Positions 11,751 to 22,890 of a stretch of 64,000 nucleotides of DNA are shown here, piece by piece. How positions within the stretch are numbered: the stretch's first letter is position 1; every line of letters begins with the position of its first letter. The DNA comes from Prinsepia uniflora. Lineage: Eukaryota; Streptophyta; Magnoliopsida; Rosales; Rosaceae. The stretch lies in contig CM064867.1 of the NCBI GenBank assembly GCA_032719365.1, positions 56,732,601 through 56,796,600 on the forward strand, in the 5' to 3' direction. The notes beneath the pieces are model-generated. The model saw only the letters and a program-made list of their open reading frames with translations, had not been told where the DNA came from and made no database searches. Both the position numbers and the translations under genes were made by a program.

Positions 11751-14700
11751 TGTAACAACCCGTCCCAAATTAGCGGGATTAATTAAGGACTAATGACTGA
11801 TTAGCGAGACTAATCGGGGATTAGACGAAGATTTACGGACGTTCAGGGCGAAATGGCGATTTTGCCCCTAAAATTGGCAAAACGTTGACTCTTCGTTCAA
11901 GCGGTCGAATGGACTTTGGCCAATGACTGTGACGTAGTCCGGGATGTCACGAGTTCATAGACAGGTGGCACGTCTGATTCCTACATTCGAGGAGGAAGTT
12001 ATGACGATCGGAAGTTCGAGAATATTTTGGTAATTTGGTTGAATATGGTCAAACTGTTGACTTTTAACCAGGGAGGTCAGATGGCCGAGGACCTAGGACC
12101 GAGGACCGTTATGTAGATCGGGATGATACGAATCCGAAGACAGGTGGCACGTCGAATTCGAACGTTCGGCGGAGAAGTTACGGTTCACGGATGTTCGAAC
12201 GTACTATTCCATGTTTTACGAGACGGGTGACTTTTGGCAGTAAGTGGGGCCCAGATTTTTGGACAGGTCCAATGGGTGAGTGACAAGTGTTAGCCATCCA
12301 CTGCCCAGCCCAAATAATTCATGCATATTCTCCTCTTTCATTTGTATTCAACCATTTTCCGCATTTACGACCAAACCTGATCAAATCCTCCCACCACAAT
12401 CCAAACCCTTAAACCCTATGATCATATGTGAGACCCAGAGAGTGAGTTGAGGACATGAAGATGACGGTTGATGGCCAGGACGGCGCCACCGTAGACGGCG
12501 GAGGCGAAACCAGAACAGAGGTATCGGTTTTGTCCAATTTTCATTTTCTTTGGGTTCAATCATTATGGATGGTTTTAATTGATTGTAATGAACTTAATGA
12601 GTCTTTAGGAAGGTAATAGGATGAGTTTGAGGATGGTTAGAGACTGAGGAAGCCCTGGGAGAAACTTGGAGGTTTTGAACCATGAGGAAGAATTGGACCG
12701 GTTAAATTTTTGTAGGTTTTAGATGATTTGGTTCATAGGTTTAGGTTCCTAGGATCAAAACATGAAGAATAGGATTGATTAGGAAGAGAAAGGACGAAAA
12801 TTGAACAGGGTAAGAGGCTGGACCGGTCACGCTGGTCCGAGTTGCAGGAAAAACCGAACCAGCAGGTCGGACAGGTCTGCTGAAGGAAGAAGACGACCAC
12901 TGTGCAGTGGCTCGTGAGGCCCATGCGTAGGGCCGTCTCGAGGCACGAGCATGAGCGTGGTGAGGAATTTGGGGGTTGTTCCAAGATGTGAAATCATCTA
13001 TTCGATGTAACTAACATTTTGGGACTTGTTTCGAGTCGATCAGACATAGTCTCGATATAGTTCGCGCTGTCTGAAGGTTTCGGAGCGCGTTTAAAAATAA
13101 TTAAAAATCCTGGAAAATTAAGGGGCTTTAGTGAAGGGTTAATCAAGTAGTTAGTAACCCTCTAAAGTGATTTGGATATGTTTGGGAACCCCGGAGACGA
13201 TGAATGACCCGGGAAGGCATACGACACGCGTATCGAGACAACATCGCGGACGGTCTCTAAGTGGACTTTCTTTCTGAAATCGATGCTTGCATAAATGTTT
13301 TATATGTGTTTTAATATATGTTTTGGGATGCCTTGAGTGCATTTTTTGTGTGTTTACGTATTGGAACGTATTTCGAGGCTTTATACTTGCTTATACGTGC
13401 TTATGCTTACGGTTTTTATGAAATGGTTTTGAAAAGGTAAAACCGGGTATGAGACCCATTTGGATTTGGTTTGACTCGGGCATGAGACCCTATTGATGAC
13501 CTACGGGTTTGAGTTGTGGTCGCGACGGGTGTTGTGTGCACGGCGACGGACGACGTGATGCTCGCCTCCGGATTAGGATACGTTCCTTCCGGATAAGTCA
13601 CGATGCACGTCCCGTTGTTGAGCAGCCACTGGAGGCTCGACTTCGGAGTGCTGACGGTTTAGAGGATCGATCGGCGACGTGTGCACCATTGTCTCGAGAT
13701 GGTCGCGGCAGTGATGTGTTCATGGCGACATACTAGGATTAAGAGTGGTCCTGGATTAATGGTTTCACGTGTTTCTATGATCGGGATCGTGACTGACCCT
13801 GAGATATCGGACTCGATGCCCAATTGATTTGAGTTCGGGCTCGATGCCCAGTTATTGTGAAATCGCGATAGAGGCCCTGTTGAGTCCTATGTTCGGGCTG
13901 GAGGCCCAGTTGCTTTGTGTTATTGGACGTGAGTCCCGTTTTTATGGTTTTGTATACTAGTATGTATATACCCTCCTTACGAGCTTATTGATTGCTCTCC
14001 TCCAGACGTCGACCTGGAGAGTCACGATCCACAGACCAGAGTGGGTATCCCAATAGGGATCCCGTTCTAGGAATGGGCGTTATGATGTGGTCCCGGACTA
14101 GATTCCTGAGAGATGATCGGACTATGTCCGAAGATAGAGCCACCCAGATGGAGAATTCCTGGGAGAAGACTCGGAGTGAGACCCCGAGTAGTATGCTTAC
14201 TTATATATATAGAGAAATCGTGAAATATATCGGGGATGTGTTTCCTAGGGGCTGTGTGCCCCGAGTTATCATCTTCTCAGGAAGTGCCTAGGATGGGTTA
14301 TATATGTATATACATATATGTGTACGAGTTTTCACTGAGACGGCGTTGGGCTGAGACCCACGCGTATTGGTTTTGGGCTGAGACCCACGCGTATTGGTTT
14401 TGGGCTGAGACCCATATGAGCTGGATTTGGGACGAGTTCCCACATGTTTTGGTTTGGACGGAGGTCCCATGTATTGATTTACGGATTTCGGGCCAAGGCC
14501 CAAATGGTTTTATGGTTCATGACGGTTTATGGGGACCGGGCATGAACCCTAGAAATGGTTTTCAAATGCATGCATATGTTTTTAATGAAAGGCATAAGGG
14601 TCTTTTTATGAAATTTTTTTATAAAATAATTGTTTTGTCCACTCGCAGCTTTTGTATTTTTAATGTTCTTCAGGTTGATCGCGGATGCGGGCTGTAGCAG

Positions 14701-14853
14701 AGACGAGACATCACATTCCTCATTCGGATCATGGCGCCCTCTGATAGCCCCGGTTGGGCAAATGACAGAAATATCCTTGGTCTGACACTTCGTGTCTTAC
14801 GGGAGCAGGCACGTCCCACGCTAATCCCGAGGGATTTGGGATGGGCCCTGACA
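11751..14853 (+). mobile_element. LARD1 3' LTR
   Basis: This 3.1 kb LTR opens TGTAACAACCC and closes GGGCCCTGACA. It holds both TAGACAGGTGG modules (near 11956 and 12137), a donor-like GTATCG at 12521, palindromic unit arrays (13440-13920 and 14340-14520), the acceptor-like TTCAG at 14670-14673 and the GATCGCGGATGCGGGCTGTAG block. A 27 bp unit around GGGCTGAGACCC is present three times here but twice in the 5' LTR. Confidence 0.85.
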
Positions 14854-15251
14854 CGTGGCCACCGCTATCGGCCAACTAGAAAACTTCCATTGATGCCCAA
14901 AATTCTAACCTTCCTAACTTCTTCATTTCTCAACAAAATTGGACCTTTTAATAGTCAAAATTCATCTACTCAAGCCCAAAAATTCAAATCTTTGCTCAGA
15001 ATTCAGAAATACTACATGGATTCAAAGATATGGGCTCCCAAACTCTTTTCCGAACTTTCCTTCCTCACCTTGTGCCATCTTAACGCCTTCCACCTTCAAC
15101 GTTGAGATTTCCTTGCTCGTGAGAGTCCCTATAGTCTATTCCCAAGCTTGGTTTGGTCCCAATCCTCCTCCAAATGAAGATGTAATGGAAATATGTGTGT
15201 TTTGTGTGTATGTTTGTGTGTTGCACAGCAAGCTAGAGAGAGAGAGGGGGG

Positions 15252-15315
<64 letters not shown>

Positions 15316-15536
15316 GAGAGAGGAAAATGAGAGATTTTGATCATGATGAAATCCTTATCCACTCCCAAAAATGTCTCATTCTTTTCCCATGACCAAAATA
15401 CCGCTTCCCTAAATAGAAAGCCAAGTATAAACCTAGGGGAAAATTTGTCAAGTATGCCAAATAAATTCCGTTAAATCCATAATAAATCACCAAAAAAATC
15501 CCGCTAATCCTATAATTACGGGCCAGGTCATTACAA
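14854..15536 (-). mobile_element. Element Y 3' LTR, remainder
   Basis: It matches 16812-17414 closely by eye, with shared runs such as CATCTACTCAAGCCCAAAAA and ATATGGGCTCCCAA. It ends on the plus strand with GGTCATTACA, complement of the LTR start TGTAATGACC. The missing outermost ~40 bases lie at 5009-5051 on the other side of LARD1. It contains a long GA microsatellite not shared by the other LTR. Confidence 0.65.
15234..15323. repeat. (GA)n microsatellite
   Basis: About 90 bases are almost pure GA dinucleotide, with one G-run near 15246-15254 and a TGA break near 15313. The matching place in the other Y LTR (17190-17198) has only about five GA units. The expansion therefore followed insertion of the element. 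Confidence 0.95.
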
Positions 15537-16775
15537 TCTACCCTCTTTATAGGAATTTCGTCCTCAAAATTCACACATGCCCCCTTTCAACACCATGGAA
15601 ATACTTTCCAGCCTCAAACCTAGGCTTAAAATCCTTCCCGAGTTCTCTTAGTCAACCCCAAAGGTCAACCAACCTACATCTACCAAGACGTACCTTCCCG
15701 AACCCCTCCAGTACCCAATCAACCAAAATAAGGAAAGAATACGTACCTGTATGCGTGAAAGCGAACACACGTGTTCATCTACCTGCGGTCCCACCGCATC
15801 CCCTCTAGCTACCACCCGATATACCGGCTCCTTGAGTCTGACTCTCTGATGCTACATTTGAAGAATGTGTCCACTATTGACCCTGCCATGTCGTACCCTA
15901 ACTCGTAGCACCATCTTCCAGAAGATATGGACACTCTCTCTTGAAATGCCTAACATATCCGCAATAGGAACAACCATCCTCGTTTCTCCAAGTAGCCCAT
16001 CCACCCAGACCTGACTATCGGTCACCAAAATCTAGGTGATTAGCACCAGAAGAACTAGAAGTAGACGCAACCCTCTTCGGAGCTTCCTGGGTAAAAAAAG
16101 TCCTCCTCCTAACGCCGCCAGTGTCGCCCACAACCACTGTGGCGTTGAGTCTGGGATTCCACTAAGCTCATCTGCACTTGAGATGCCATATTCGACAGAT
16201 TTTGGAGTGTGGTAAATCCTCCGGCCAGCACCATCGCTAAAATCTCACTCTAAAGACCCGACACAAACTGCTGAATCCTCATCATGTTAGTCTCCACTAC
16301 ACCCTGTGTGAACCGGGAAAAATACAGAAACCTCGGCTCATATAGAGCTACAGTCATGTCCCCTACTCTAGATGCATGAACTCCGCCTCCCTAGCATCCC
16401 GAGAAGACTGGGGATGAAAGTGATGCAAGAAATGTTCCTAGAATGTCACTCAAGTCTTAGTAGTCTCATCTAAACATGTAGATAGCAATGTCTACCACCA
16501 CACTTGTACAGAACCATCAAAAAATAATGCCGCTATCTTAACCATATGCTTAGGAAGGTAACCCATTATCCAAAAGATCCTCTTAAAGCGTGAAGTCCAC
16601 TAATCTGCCACCCTGGGATCTGATCCACCAGTAAACTCAATGGCACAAAGCCACTGGGCCCTCTCGATATCCTCCCCGGATCCTGCCCCTCTGCATCACG
16701 TTATCCAATGCCTCACCAAACTGGTCCATAGTCTTTTCCTATCTAGCTTCCCTATCCTTATCCTTGTTACCAAGT
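15537..16775 (-). pseudogene. Gag remnant of element Y
   Basis: On the minus strand, 15931-15972 encodes a retroviral-type zinc knuckle (C-x2-C-x4-H-x4-C, with HFKREC around the histidine). Upstream, toward 16775, are degraded gag-like stretches broken by stops and frameshifts. No protease, reverse transcriptase or integrase is present. The knuckle would bind template RNA in a working Gag. The reading frame is too broken to be expressed as a protein. Confidence 0.6.
16761..16772 (-). promoter_or_regulatory. Degraded primer-binding site of element Y
   Basis: On the minus strand TGGTAACAAGGA lies three bases inside the 5' LTR. It shares its first bases with the initiator-Met primer site TGGTATCAGAGC seen in the other elements of the window but has diverged in the rest. 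Confidence 0.4.
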
Positions 16776-17414
16776 TGACACCATCACTTCATCAGGGAAG
16801 ACAACTGCGTTGCTGCGTCCGCCGCTATCGGCTGGCCGAAAAACCTCTATTGAAGCCCAAACTTCAAACCTTCCTAATTTGTTCATTTCTCAACCAAATT
16901 GGACATTATAATAGTCAAAATTCATCTACTCAAGCCCAAAAATCTAAATCTAAGTTCAAAATTCAGAAATATTACATGGATGCAAAGATATGGGCTCCCA
17001 ATGTTTTAGCCAAACTTTCCTTCCTCACCTCGAAAAATCCCGACATCTTCTACCATCAACCTTGAGCTTGTCTTGTTCATGAGAGTCCCTAAAGTCTATT
17101 TACAGCCTTGGTTTGGCGCAAATCCTCTCCAAATGAAGATACGATTAAATTGTGTGTGTTTTGTGTGTATGTTTGTGAGTTGCATGGCAAGAGAGAGAGT
17201 GAAAGGAACATGAGAGATGATGATCATGATGCAATCCTTACCACTCCCAAAATATCCCATTATTTTCACATGGCCAAATGCCCCTTCGCTAAATAAAAAT
17301 CCAAGTATAAACCTAGGGACAAAATCATCAACTATGCTAAATAAATTCCGTAAAATCCCGGATAAATCAACGAAAAATCTCTCTAATCCTTTAATTATGA
17401 GTTGGGTCATTACA
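16776..17414 (-). mobile_element. Element Y 5' LTR
   Basis: This 639 bp LTR lies on the minus strand. The plus-strand text begins TGACACCATCACTTCATC (complement of the LTR end) and finishes GGGTCATTACA (complement of the LTR start). It pairs with the split 3' LTR on the other side of the gag remnant. Confidence 0.65.
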
Positions 17415-17486
17415 CACACCATACTCAAGAGGGAATTTTGGTAAATCATAAATCCCACTTTCAAGTTTACAAGATGGGTCGTAACA
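17415..17486 (-). mobile_element. Probable start segment of LTR X
   Basis: The complement of this stretch reads TGTTACGACCC at its start, close to the TGTAACGACCC that opens other long LTRs here. It directly abuts element Y, as expected if Y was inserted into LTR X. It is short, so the assignment is tentative. Confidence 0.4.
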
Positions 17487-18590
17487 ATTTTCTTCATTTT
17501 AAAAAAAAAAAATTGAGAGGAAGAGAGAAGGTCTAAGGTTTAAAAATTAACTTAATAGAATAGAGGTGGCTAGGTTATTGTTTAACAAAACATAAGAGGA
17601 AAAGTTATTTGGTTTAATTTAGGAAACTAGAAAACAAAAAAACAGGGAAAACAAAATATTATGTTAAGTACAGGAAAGGAAAACCAAAAGAGAAAAAAAA
17701 AAGATGATCTAGTAGGAGTCGAATTGGGGCCTCCTTTAAGGGAAAGTTAAAGGGAAAAGAAAAAAAATAATAACAAAAGCTCCTGGGATTCGAACAGAGG
17801 TGCCTTTAACAGAAAAGAACAACCCAACCCGCTAATCAATTCATTTATGTTATTACTAAAATAACATAATTATATATATAACTACATAACAACCATGCAT
17901 TAAAATATCCTTACCTAACTACCCTCAGGACCTCATGACCTCAGTCCCGATTTTTTATGTGTATATTTTTTATTAAATGAAATTCTCTTGATATAATCGA
18001 AATTTGAGAAAAATAATTCACGTCAAAATATAATCCACGTTATTTTTAAAAACCTGCTTGCTTCGATCTCTTGGTTATGGCTAAGCCCTCAACTACGGGT
18101 AATCGAGAGCGAGAGAATTTTGTCTCATACGAAATCTTGAGGAATCTCCTAATTTAGTAAACGTTTGTATTTATTTTGCTTGTTGCATTCTTGGGTAACC
18201 TATTACAGTGACATATAGAAACCATCAGAAAAAAAAAAAAAAAAAAAAGTCTATTGAGAAGTTGGTGGCAACATTATTACAATTATTTGTCTTCAGACGT
18301 AACTAGGTAAGCATTGTGAGCACTTGTCATCTTCTGTACTGTTTACACCTAAAATAAACCATTACCGGCCTGGGGAGGGTTTTAAAGAAATTAAAAACCC
18401 AATCCGACTTTTGGCCCAAACTCTATTCGTATCCACAGCTAGATTATAGGGAAGAGCAAACATAATTTATGCAATTACACTTACATGGTGCCAAAACTAT
18501 CAGAAGGGGCAAAAAGGATGTGCAACTAATCCATCGCGATGAAGATGCACGCAGGAATGCATGTGTCGATCATCTGAACTCTCATGTCGC
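17487..18590. other. Gene-free AT-rich sequence with a 19-base poly(A) run
   Basis: There is no credible coding frame. Purine-rich low-complexity text dominates 17500-17780. A run of 19 A residues at 18230-18248 could mark the end of a retroposed copy, but I found no flanking duplication. Two phrases like GGGATTCGAAC (17783-17798) resemble a tRNA T-arm but have no tRNA around them. Confidence 0.5.
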
Positions 18591-18660
18591 CTATAAAAGG
18601 AGAAAAAAACCCTCTTCTCAAAAGACAATCAATCAAAAAACAAACAATTGATTAAATTCA
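18591..18660 (+). promoter_or_regulatory. Candidate TATA promoter with CAA-rich leader
   Basis: CTATAAAAGG at 18591-18600 is a strong plant TATA-box match. It is followed by an unstructured A/C-rich stretch (CAATCAATCAAAAAAC and similar) typical of plant leaders and of LTR or pararetroviral transcripts. No ATG-initiated long frame follows, so no gene can be attached. It may belong to an old LTR of another family. Confidence 0.3.
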
Positions 18661-18767
18661 ATCAATTACAACAACTACAACCTCATAAAAGTTTCTTTGC
18701 TACTTAAAAGGTCATCTTCTTTGCAAAACCTATCTCTACAGTCCAAGATTAAGGTTCAGTTCTTCTT

Positions 18768-19064
18768 TCAACCCTTCTTATTTCCCATCTCAAGAACATC
18801 AAGATTTCTTTCAAACTTGACTTGCATCCCAAGTTTTTTTTGGAGACTTCCCGACCACAATACTTCATTCTGACTTGCTTCTGTAACTTGTTTTGAAGGC
18901 CACTTTCCTTGTTTCGACTGCATCAAAGATGTCTTTAAGACCTTCACAATTTCACTCCCCGATATTTTCATGTCTTTTTTCTGCTCTGCCAACACCTTTG
19001 GTATGATGTCCAACATATGTTCATCCAATTGATAGTCTCTCGGCCATGAATGCCAGCTTATTGC
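18768..19064 (-). other. Unrecognised open frame, possible gene fragment
   Basis: An open frame of about 98 codons runs from an upstream stop to a TGA at 18768-18770. Its composition is protein-like: charged and hydrophobic residues are mixed, with the segment WPRDYQLDEHMLDIIPKVL followed by lysine-rich text. The first in-frame ATG is at residue M in DEHMLD, and there is no obvious Kozak context. I do not recognise the family. It could be an exon fragment of a host gene captured or left behind between repeats, or chance. Confidence 0.25.
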
Positions 19065-19929
19065 TTAGTCTAGAGATAGTTTACTTCACACACCTAGAAT
19101 TCAATTCACAACGATAATACTTAATTTATGTTCTAAGTGTTCACCTCTCCCTCTCCCCTCTCCCTCTCTACAATTAATTTCTTCAAGTCTGATTTCTATA
19201 ACTCGAATATACTAATCAATGAGTTATATGGTTGTATAGATCCTAGAACTATTTTCGTGCTTTGGTTCAATATCCAACCAGTGTAACTTGAAGATGTTGA
19301 TTCTATCTAAATTTCCACCCTCTAACCTTGAATTGCACACTGCTAACATGAACACACCGACATTGAACTTGTACTAGGTGGAAAAGAAAACATTTAAAGT
19401 CCCCGAATGAGGCATAAAAAGAAAAGTGCAAGCAAGATGCCTGCTTGCTCCACTTTCACTTGATTCAAACGATGGTTCATAGGCCGCAATTCAGAACCAA
19501 ATTTTAACCCTGTCTAGTAGTAGCTTCTACTAGTGGCACACCTAAACTTAGAGGCAGCTAGAAGACTAAGTTAGCTGGACTAGCATACCTAAGGCAGGAC
19601 TGCTACATCATGGCCTAAGGTTTTCAACATTCACGCCACTCGTCCTAATCGCTTACACTGCATACCACTGTATCACACTACAACGAAGAGATCCCGCTCA
19701 CCCAAACACTTGCGTATCTACTCTTTTGGAGGCGAACTACCAAATGACGACCCCGGATTATGCTACGTCAATATTTTGGGCACGAACATACACCATAAAA
19801 AACTTTATGTATTGTTTCTAGCGTAATGCTAGCTTGTGCCAAGCATGAAGCATATGAACTCAACCGATAGTCGTGTTGACCGTGCTCTTGGGTGTTCATG
19901 GAGGTGTGAAGCGTGTTTTGAGGTGATAT
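19065..19929. other. No gene seen
   Basis: There is a short CT-rich tract (about 19142-19176) and otherwise mixed-composition sequence without coding potential or recognisable repeat boundaries. Confidence 0.5.
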
Positions 19930-20345
19930 AACATTTCTAACTTTGGGTCATGGATAATGTTTGGGTCATGGATAAATTTGATCTGATTCTGGTATTATCT
20001 TATATATCGTACTACCATTTTAATATATAGAATAATCTACATATATAATCATTATCTCCACACAAAAAATCTAATTGAAAGGTTCTTTAGTTATTTGTAT
20101 GTATCAAACAAATTAACAGTGTTAATAATTTATTTAGTTCTCACACATCAATGGTTAAGTGATCTCCAATTTGGTTATTTTTTTGCAGAAATGATGTTGA
20201 AATGATGATTTAAGAATTAAACGGTTCCATTTATAACATATGTATACGAATTATTTGATAAATCGAAATAGTGGTACAATGAGGGGTTCCATCAGAAGTT
20301 AGCTACAAATATTATCCTTTTTTAAGGAAAATAAAGTATCATAAT
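19930..20345. repeat. Foldback-type repeat, copy 1
   Basis: The right half (about 20150-20345) resembles 28330-28485 plus 43026-43060 in the same orientation, sharing GCAGAAATGAT-like, ATAAATCGAAA, GTGGTACA and GTATCATAATGGT. The left half (about 19990-20070) is a weaker inverted match of the right half. It looks like a non-autonomous DNA transposon with long, diverged inverted ends. Exact ends and target duplication are not visible. Confidence 0.4.
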
Positions 20346-21640
20346 GGTGGATTTAAAGTGCATTTTTAGAGCATTTGCAGCAGAGTAGTTAAATTTAACG
20401 TTTGGACAAATTTAACTAAAAATTTATCCAAAAGCGTCAAAATGGGCCTGCAACAGATTAAGTAAATTTAACCAAAAATTTAACTTTAGTAGCTAGCTGC
20501 CTTCCACTAGCTATTTTTTTCATCTCGTCTCTCCTTTATCTCCTCATCCTCTCATCTTCATAAAATTTATGTTTCATTCTCAAAACTCATCATCATTTGC
20601 ATTCATAAGCTCTAAACTTTCGTGGATTATAAAAAAATTCAAAGAAAATAAAACGAATTTCCAATTTTTTTTTTTTGTTTCTACGTTGGTTGATTCAGAC
20701 GCTTAGTATAGGATTGTGAAAATTTTGATTCTTTTCGGTATTTGGAAAATGGAGGTTTTGATATTTTGCAGTTTTCAGGTGACGATCGAGAAGGCCGAGT
20801 TGCCGTGAACAGAGCTTGAGTATGATAATTTTAATACATTCAACAATTAGGAGGAAGAAAGTAAGAAAAATTAGAAACTTTAACATTAACCATGATGGTA
20901 ACATTGAGTAAAATGATGCTCCTTGCTTTTTTTAAGGCGGAAAATATCATTCGTCATAGATATCGTCTCTCAAATAAAAACTTGAAACTTAGGGTTGTTA
21001 CTCTCCTTTCCTATTGCGATGGATTCTCATCTGTAGTTTTAGCTATTGCATTTGGCTCCGAATTCGTTTGATCCAATTTCACCGTTAAAATGGAGTATAT
21101 ATATTTGAACCGTTAAAAAACTAGCTATATATATAGTGAATTTCTCGAGTTATGGGCTGGATCGATTTTGCACCGAAAATAGACATATTTATTTGAAATG
21201 TTAAAAAACTACGTTAAAAATTCGCCGTTATAGGAAAATTATGTTTTCATATATTCAAATTTGAAAAAAAAAAATTAATATTCAAAGTTGATGAAAATAT
21301 AGAGAGTTTGATTTTGGTAACCGTAAAAACTGACTCACTATTAATAACTTTTAAGTCATTTTCAATTAAATTTATCAAAAAATTTAGCTAGTTTGATGTG
21401 AATATTTTTAGACCGACAAATTTCACGTTTCAATGCCGGGCAAAAATTTGTCACATTCTATAAAACTCAATATAAAATTTTACAATGATCTATCAGGCAA
21501 TTTTATATATTTTTATTATTAAATCTATAAAAAAAATATACGTAAAAGTCAATAATTAACCTCCTAATTGTGCTTTAGGTTATTTTTATAGTGTAATAGC
21601 TGGAAGTTTCACCTGTCTTATTTTTAGGTGACCAAACCAC
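20346..21640. other. AT-rich intergenic sequence
   Basis: No coding frame is supported. The segment 20370-20500 (GAGCATTTGCAGCAG followed by repeated AAATTTAAC phrases) has the flavour of a small non-autonomous transposon found near plant genes, but I could not find its matching end. Confidence 0.4.
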
Positions 21641-21648
21641 AATTCAAT

Positions 21649-21736
21649 ACGTTTGACCGTTGGGGTATGCATGTAAAAAGAAACTCCTCTCTACGTTTGA
21701 CCGTTGGAGTATGCATGTATAAAGAAACTCCTCTCT
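21649..21736. repeat. 44-bp tandem direct repeat, two copies
   Basis: Positions 21649-21692 and 21693-21736 are two adjacent 44-base units, each starting ACGTTTGACCGTTGG and ending AAACTCCTCTCT. They differ at two positions. The repeat lies about 370 bases beyond the stop codon of the ATL gene. Confidence 0.9.
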
Positions 21737-21744
21737 CCCCCGCC

Positions 21745-21795
21745 CGCCCACCACCCACCACCCACCACCCACCACCCACCACCCACCACCCATGC
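21745..21795. repeat. (CCACCCA)n minisatellite
   Basis: About six or seven copies of a 7-base unit CCACCCA follow one another, then further C-rich text to about 21850. On the minus strand this reads as repeated TGGGTGG, a G-rich run able in principle to form a G-quadruplex. It is 3' of the minus-strand ATL gene. Proline-, glycine- or histidine-rich frames read from it are artefacts of the repeat. Confidence 0.9.
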
Positions 21796-22101
21796 CCACC
21801 CCACCACCAAACCTTGCCCCCCACCCCACCCCCCTCCCCTCCCCTTTTCCCGGCGAAAAAAACTTCATGCCCACCCACTCCCAAACACCCCAAAAACAAA
21901 AAAAAGAGGAAAAAAAAAAAGCTCCCCATCGAGATCCAAATAATTAAATAATAATGTTTATAATTATCAATAGAAAATTAATAATAAACACTCGTAATCA
22001 AAATGAAGATGAAAACAAAGATATAACAATTATTACTGTTGATAGCAAAATTATGCTCTAATTAATATATTTACCTCATAATTAATGACATATAATTCAG
22101 T

Positions 22102-22890
22102 TCACTGCCTCTCTAAATCTTGATCTGTTATACCATCATCTTGGCCACCGTATTGAACCCTTCTCGACGATCTGTCCATACTCAGCATTCTTCTGAAAGA
22201 ACTCAACCTCGAAACCGAACCATTATTGGCCATCACTTTATTATTACTAGAGCTGGATTGGGCATCTGATGTCCCTTCCATACGTGCTACTGACAAAATA
22301 GAACTCACTCGATCTAACGGCGGAGCCGTCGGAGCACTGGCCACGAGAGCAGGACCCTCCCGCGGCTCAAGCTGCAGGCGAGGCTCAGCCTCGGTCCTGC
22401 AGATGGGGCAGGTGGTGTGGGAATTGAGCCACGTGTCTATGCACTCTGCATGGAAAGTGTGGTTGCAACTGGGAAGCAGCCTTGCCATCTCTTCCTCCTC
22501 TAAATTGCTCAAACAAACAGCGCACTCTGTTGACGTGGCGTCATCCTGGCCCTCCACCTTTGTATACACGAAAACCGGCAACGAGGCAATGACGGAGGGT
22601 AGGAGGCCGGTCTTGGGCGGCTCGGAGGATGATTGGACGGTGTGTTCGGCCACGGTGGAGCCGAGGTGTCGACGTAAGGAATTTCGGCGAAGCGCCTGGC
22701 GTCTTAGGGCACATCTGGCGTAGGTATGGAGGACAATTACTAGCAAAACGACGACCGATAAGGAGATGATGGCCGTGAGCATGACCTTGCTGTTCAAATC
22801 GTAACGGTTTTTGTGATGGAAGAGTGCTGGAGGATCCTTGTCCTCTTCACCAAGGAAGCGCATCGGATTTGTGAGAGAGGAGGGAGACAT
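22102..22890 (-). CDS. RING-H2 finger E3 ubiquitin ligase, ATL family
   Basis: This is a 262-residue intronless membrane-anchored E3 ubiquitin ligase. Residues ~36-58 form one transmembrane helix (LTAIISLSVVVLLVIVL). A basic segment rich in RR follows. Residues ~95-107 match the ATL GLD-type motif (GLLPSVIASLPVF). The RING-H2 domain has C123, C126, C142, H144, H147, C150, C161 and C164, with ATL spacing CX2CX15CXHX2HX2CX10CX2C and the conserved Trp (W154). The tail is Ser-rich with RLSSFRRML, as in ATL40/41-like members. ATL proteins pass ubiquitin from an E2 to targets at membranes, often in defence or stress responses; the substrate here is unknown. I start at the ATG at 22890 (context AGAGCCATGTC). 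The frame stays open upstream to 22959 but with no other ATG. The frame looks intact, and the gene stands alone among repeats. Confidence 0.9.
   Translation of the reverse strand: MSPSSLTNPMRFLGEEDKDPPALFHHKNRYDLNSKVMLTAIISLSVVVLLVIVLHTYARCALRRQALRRNSLRRHLGSTVAEHTVQSSSEPPKTGLLPSVIASLPVFVYTKVEGQDDATSTECAVCLSNLEEEEMARLLPSCNHTFHAECIDTWLNSHTTCPICRTEAEPRLQLEPREGPALVASAPTAPPLDRVSSILSVARMEGTSDAQSSSSNNKVMANNGSVSRLSSFRRMLSMDRSSRRVQYGGQDDGITDQDLERQ

Larger units (their letters stand above)
5052..14853 (+). mobile_element. LARD1: large non-autonomous LTR retrotransposon
   Basis: Long direct repeats starting TGTAACAACCC lie at 5052 and 11751. Between them is 3.65 kb without gag or pol coding sequence. 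The 3' LTR is preceded by a purine tract typical of gypsy elements. Long LTRs around a conserved non-coding interior fit the LARD class, which depends on proteins from a related autonomous element. Flanking sequence is CACTG at left and CGTGG at right, so no clean target duplication remains. The last ~155 bp of the 5' LTR and the primer-binding region are deleted near 8100. Confidence 0.8.
5009..17414 (-). mobile_element. Element Y: short-LTR gypsy-like retrotransposon, interrupted by LARD1
   Basis: Two related ~0.64 kb sequences in minus orientation flank a remnant interior with a gag-type zinc knuckle. The right copy (16776-17414) is the 5' LTR. The left copy (14854-15536, plus 5009-5051 across the LARD1 insertion) is the 3' LTR. 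The complement of an ..ACGAAATTCC..GAGGGTAGAT tract lies next to the left LTR at 15537, as expected for a polypurine tract. There is no pol region, so the element is non-autonomous or internally deleted. Flanking five-base sequences (TCAGG and CACAC) do not match, so the outer ends may be eroded. Confidence 0.6.

Noticed and set aside
14939..15368. Frames with Glu-Arg or Ser-Leu repeats
   Set aside because: They read through the GA microsatellite inside an LTR.
17783..17800. GGGATTCGAAC resembling a tRNA T-arm
   Set aside because: No acceptor stem, D-arm or anticodon arm surrounds it; such phrases are common in plant repeats.
21624..21951. Proline/histidine- and glycine/tryptophan-rich frames on both strands
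   Set aside because: They are produced by the CCACCCA minisatellite and flanking low-complexity DNA.
22226..22723. Plus-strand 165-residue frame
   Set aside because: It is the antisense shadow of the ATL coding sequence, with no family match.
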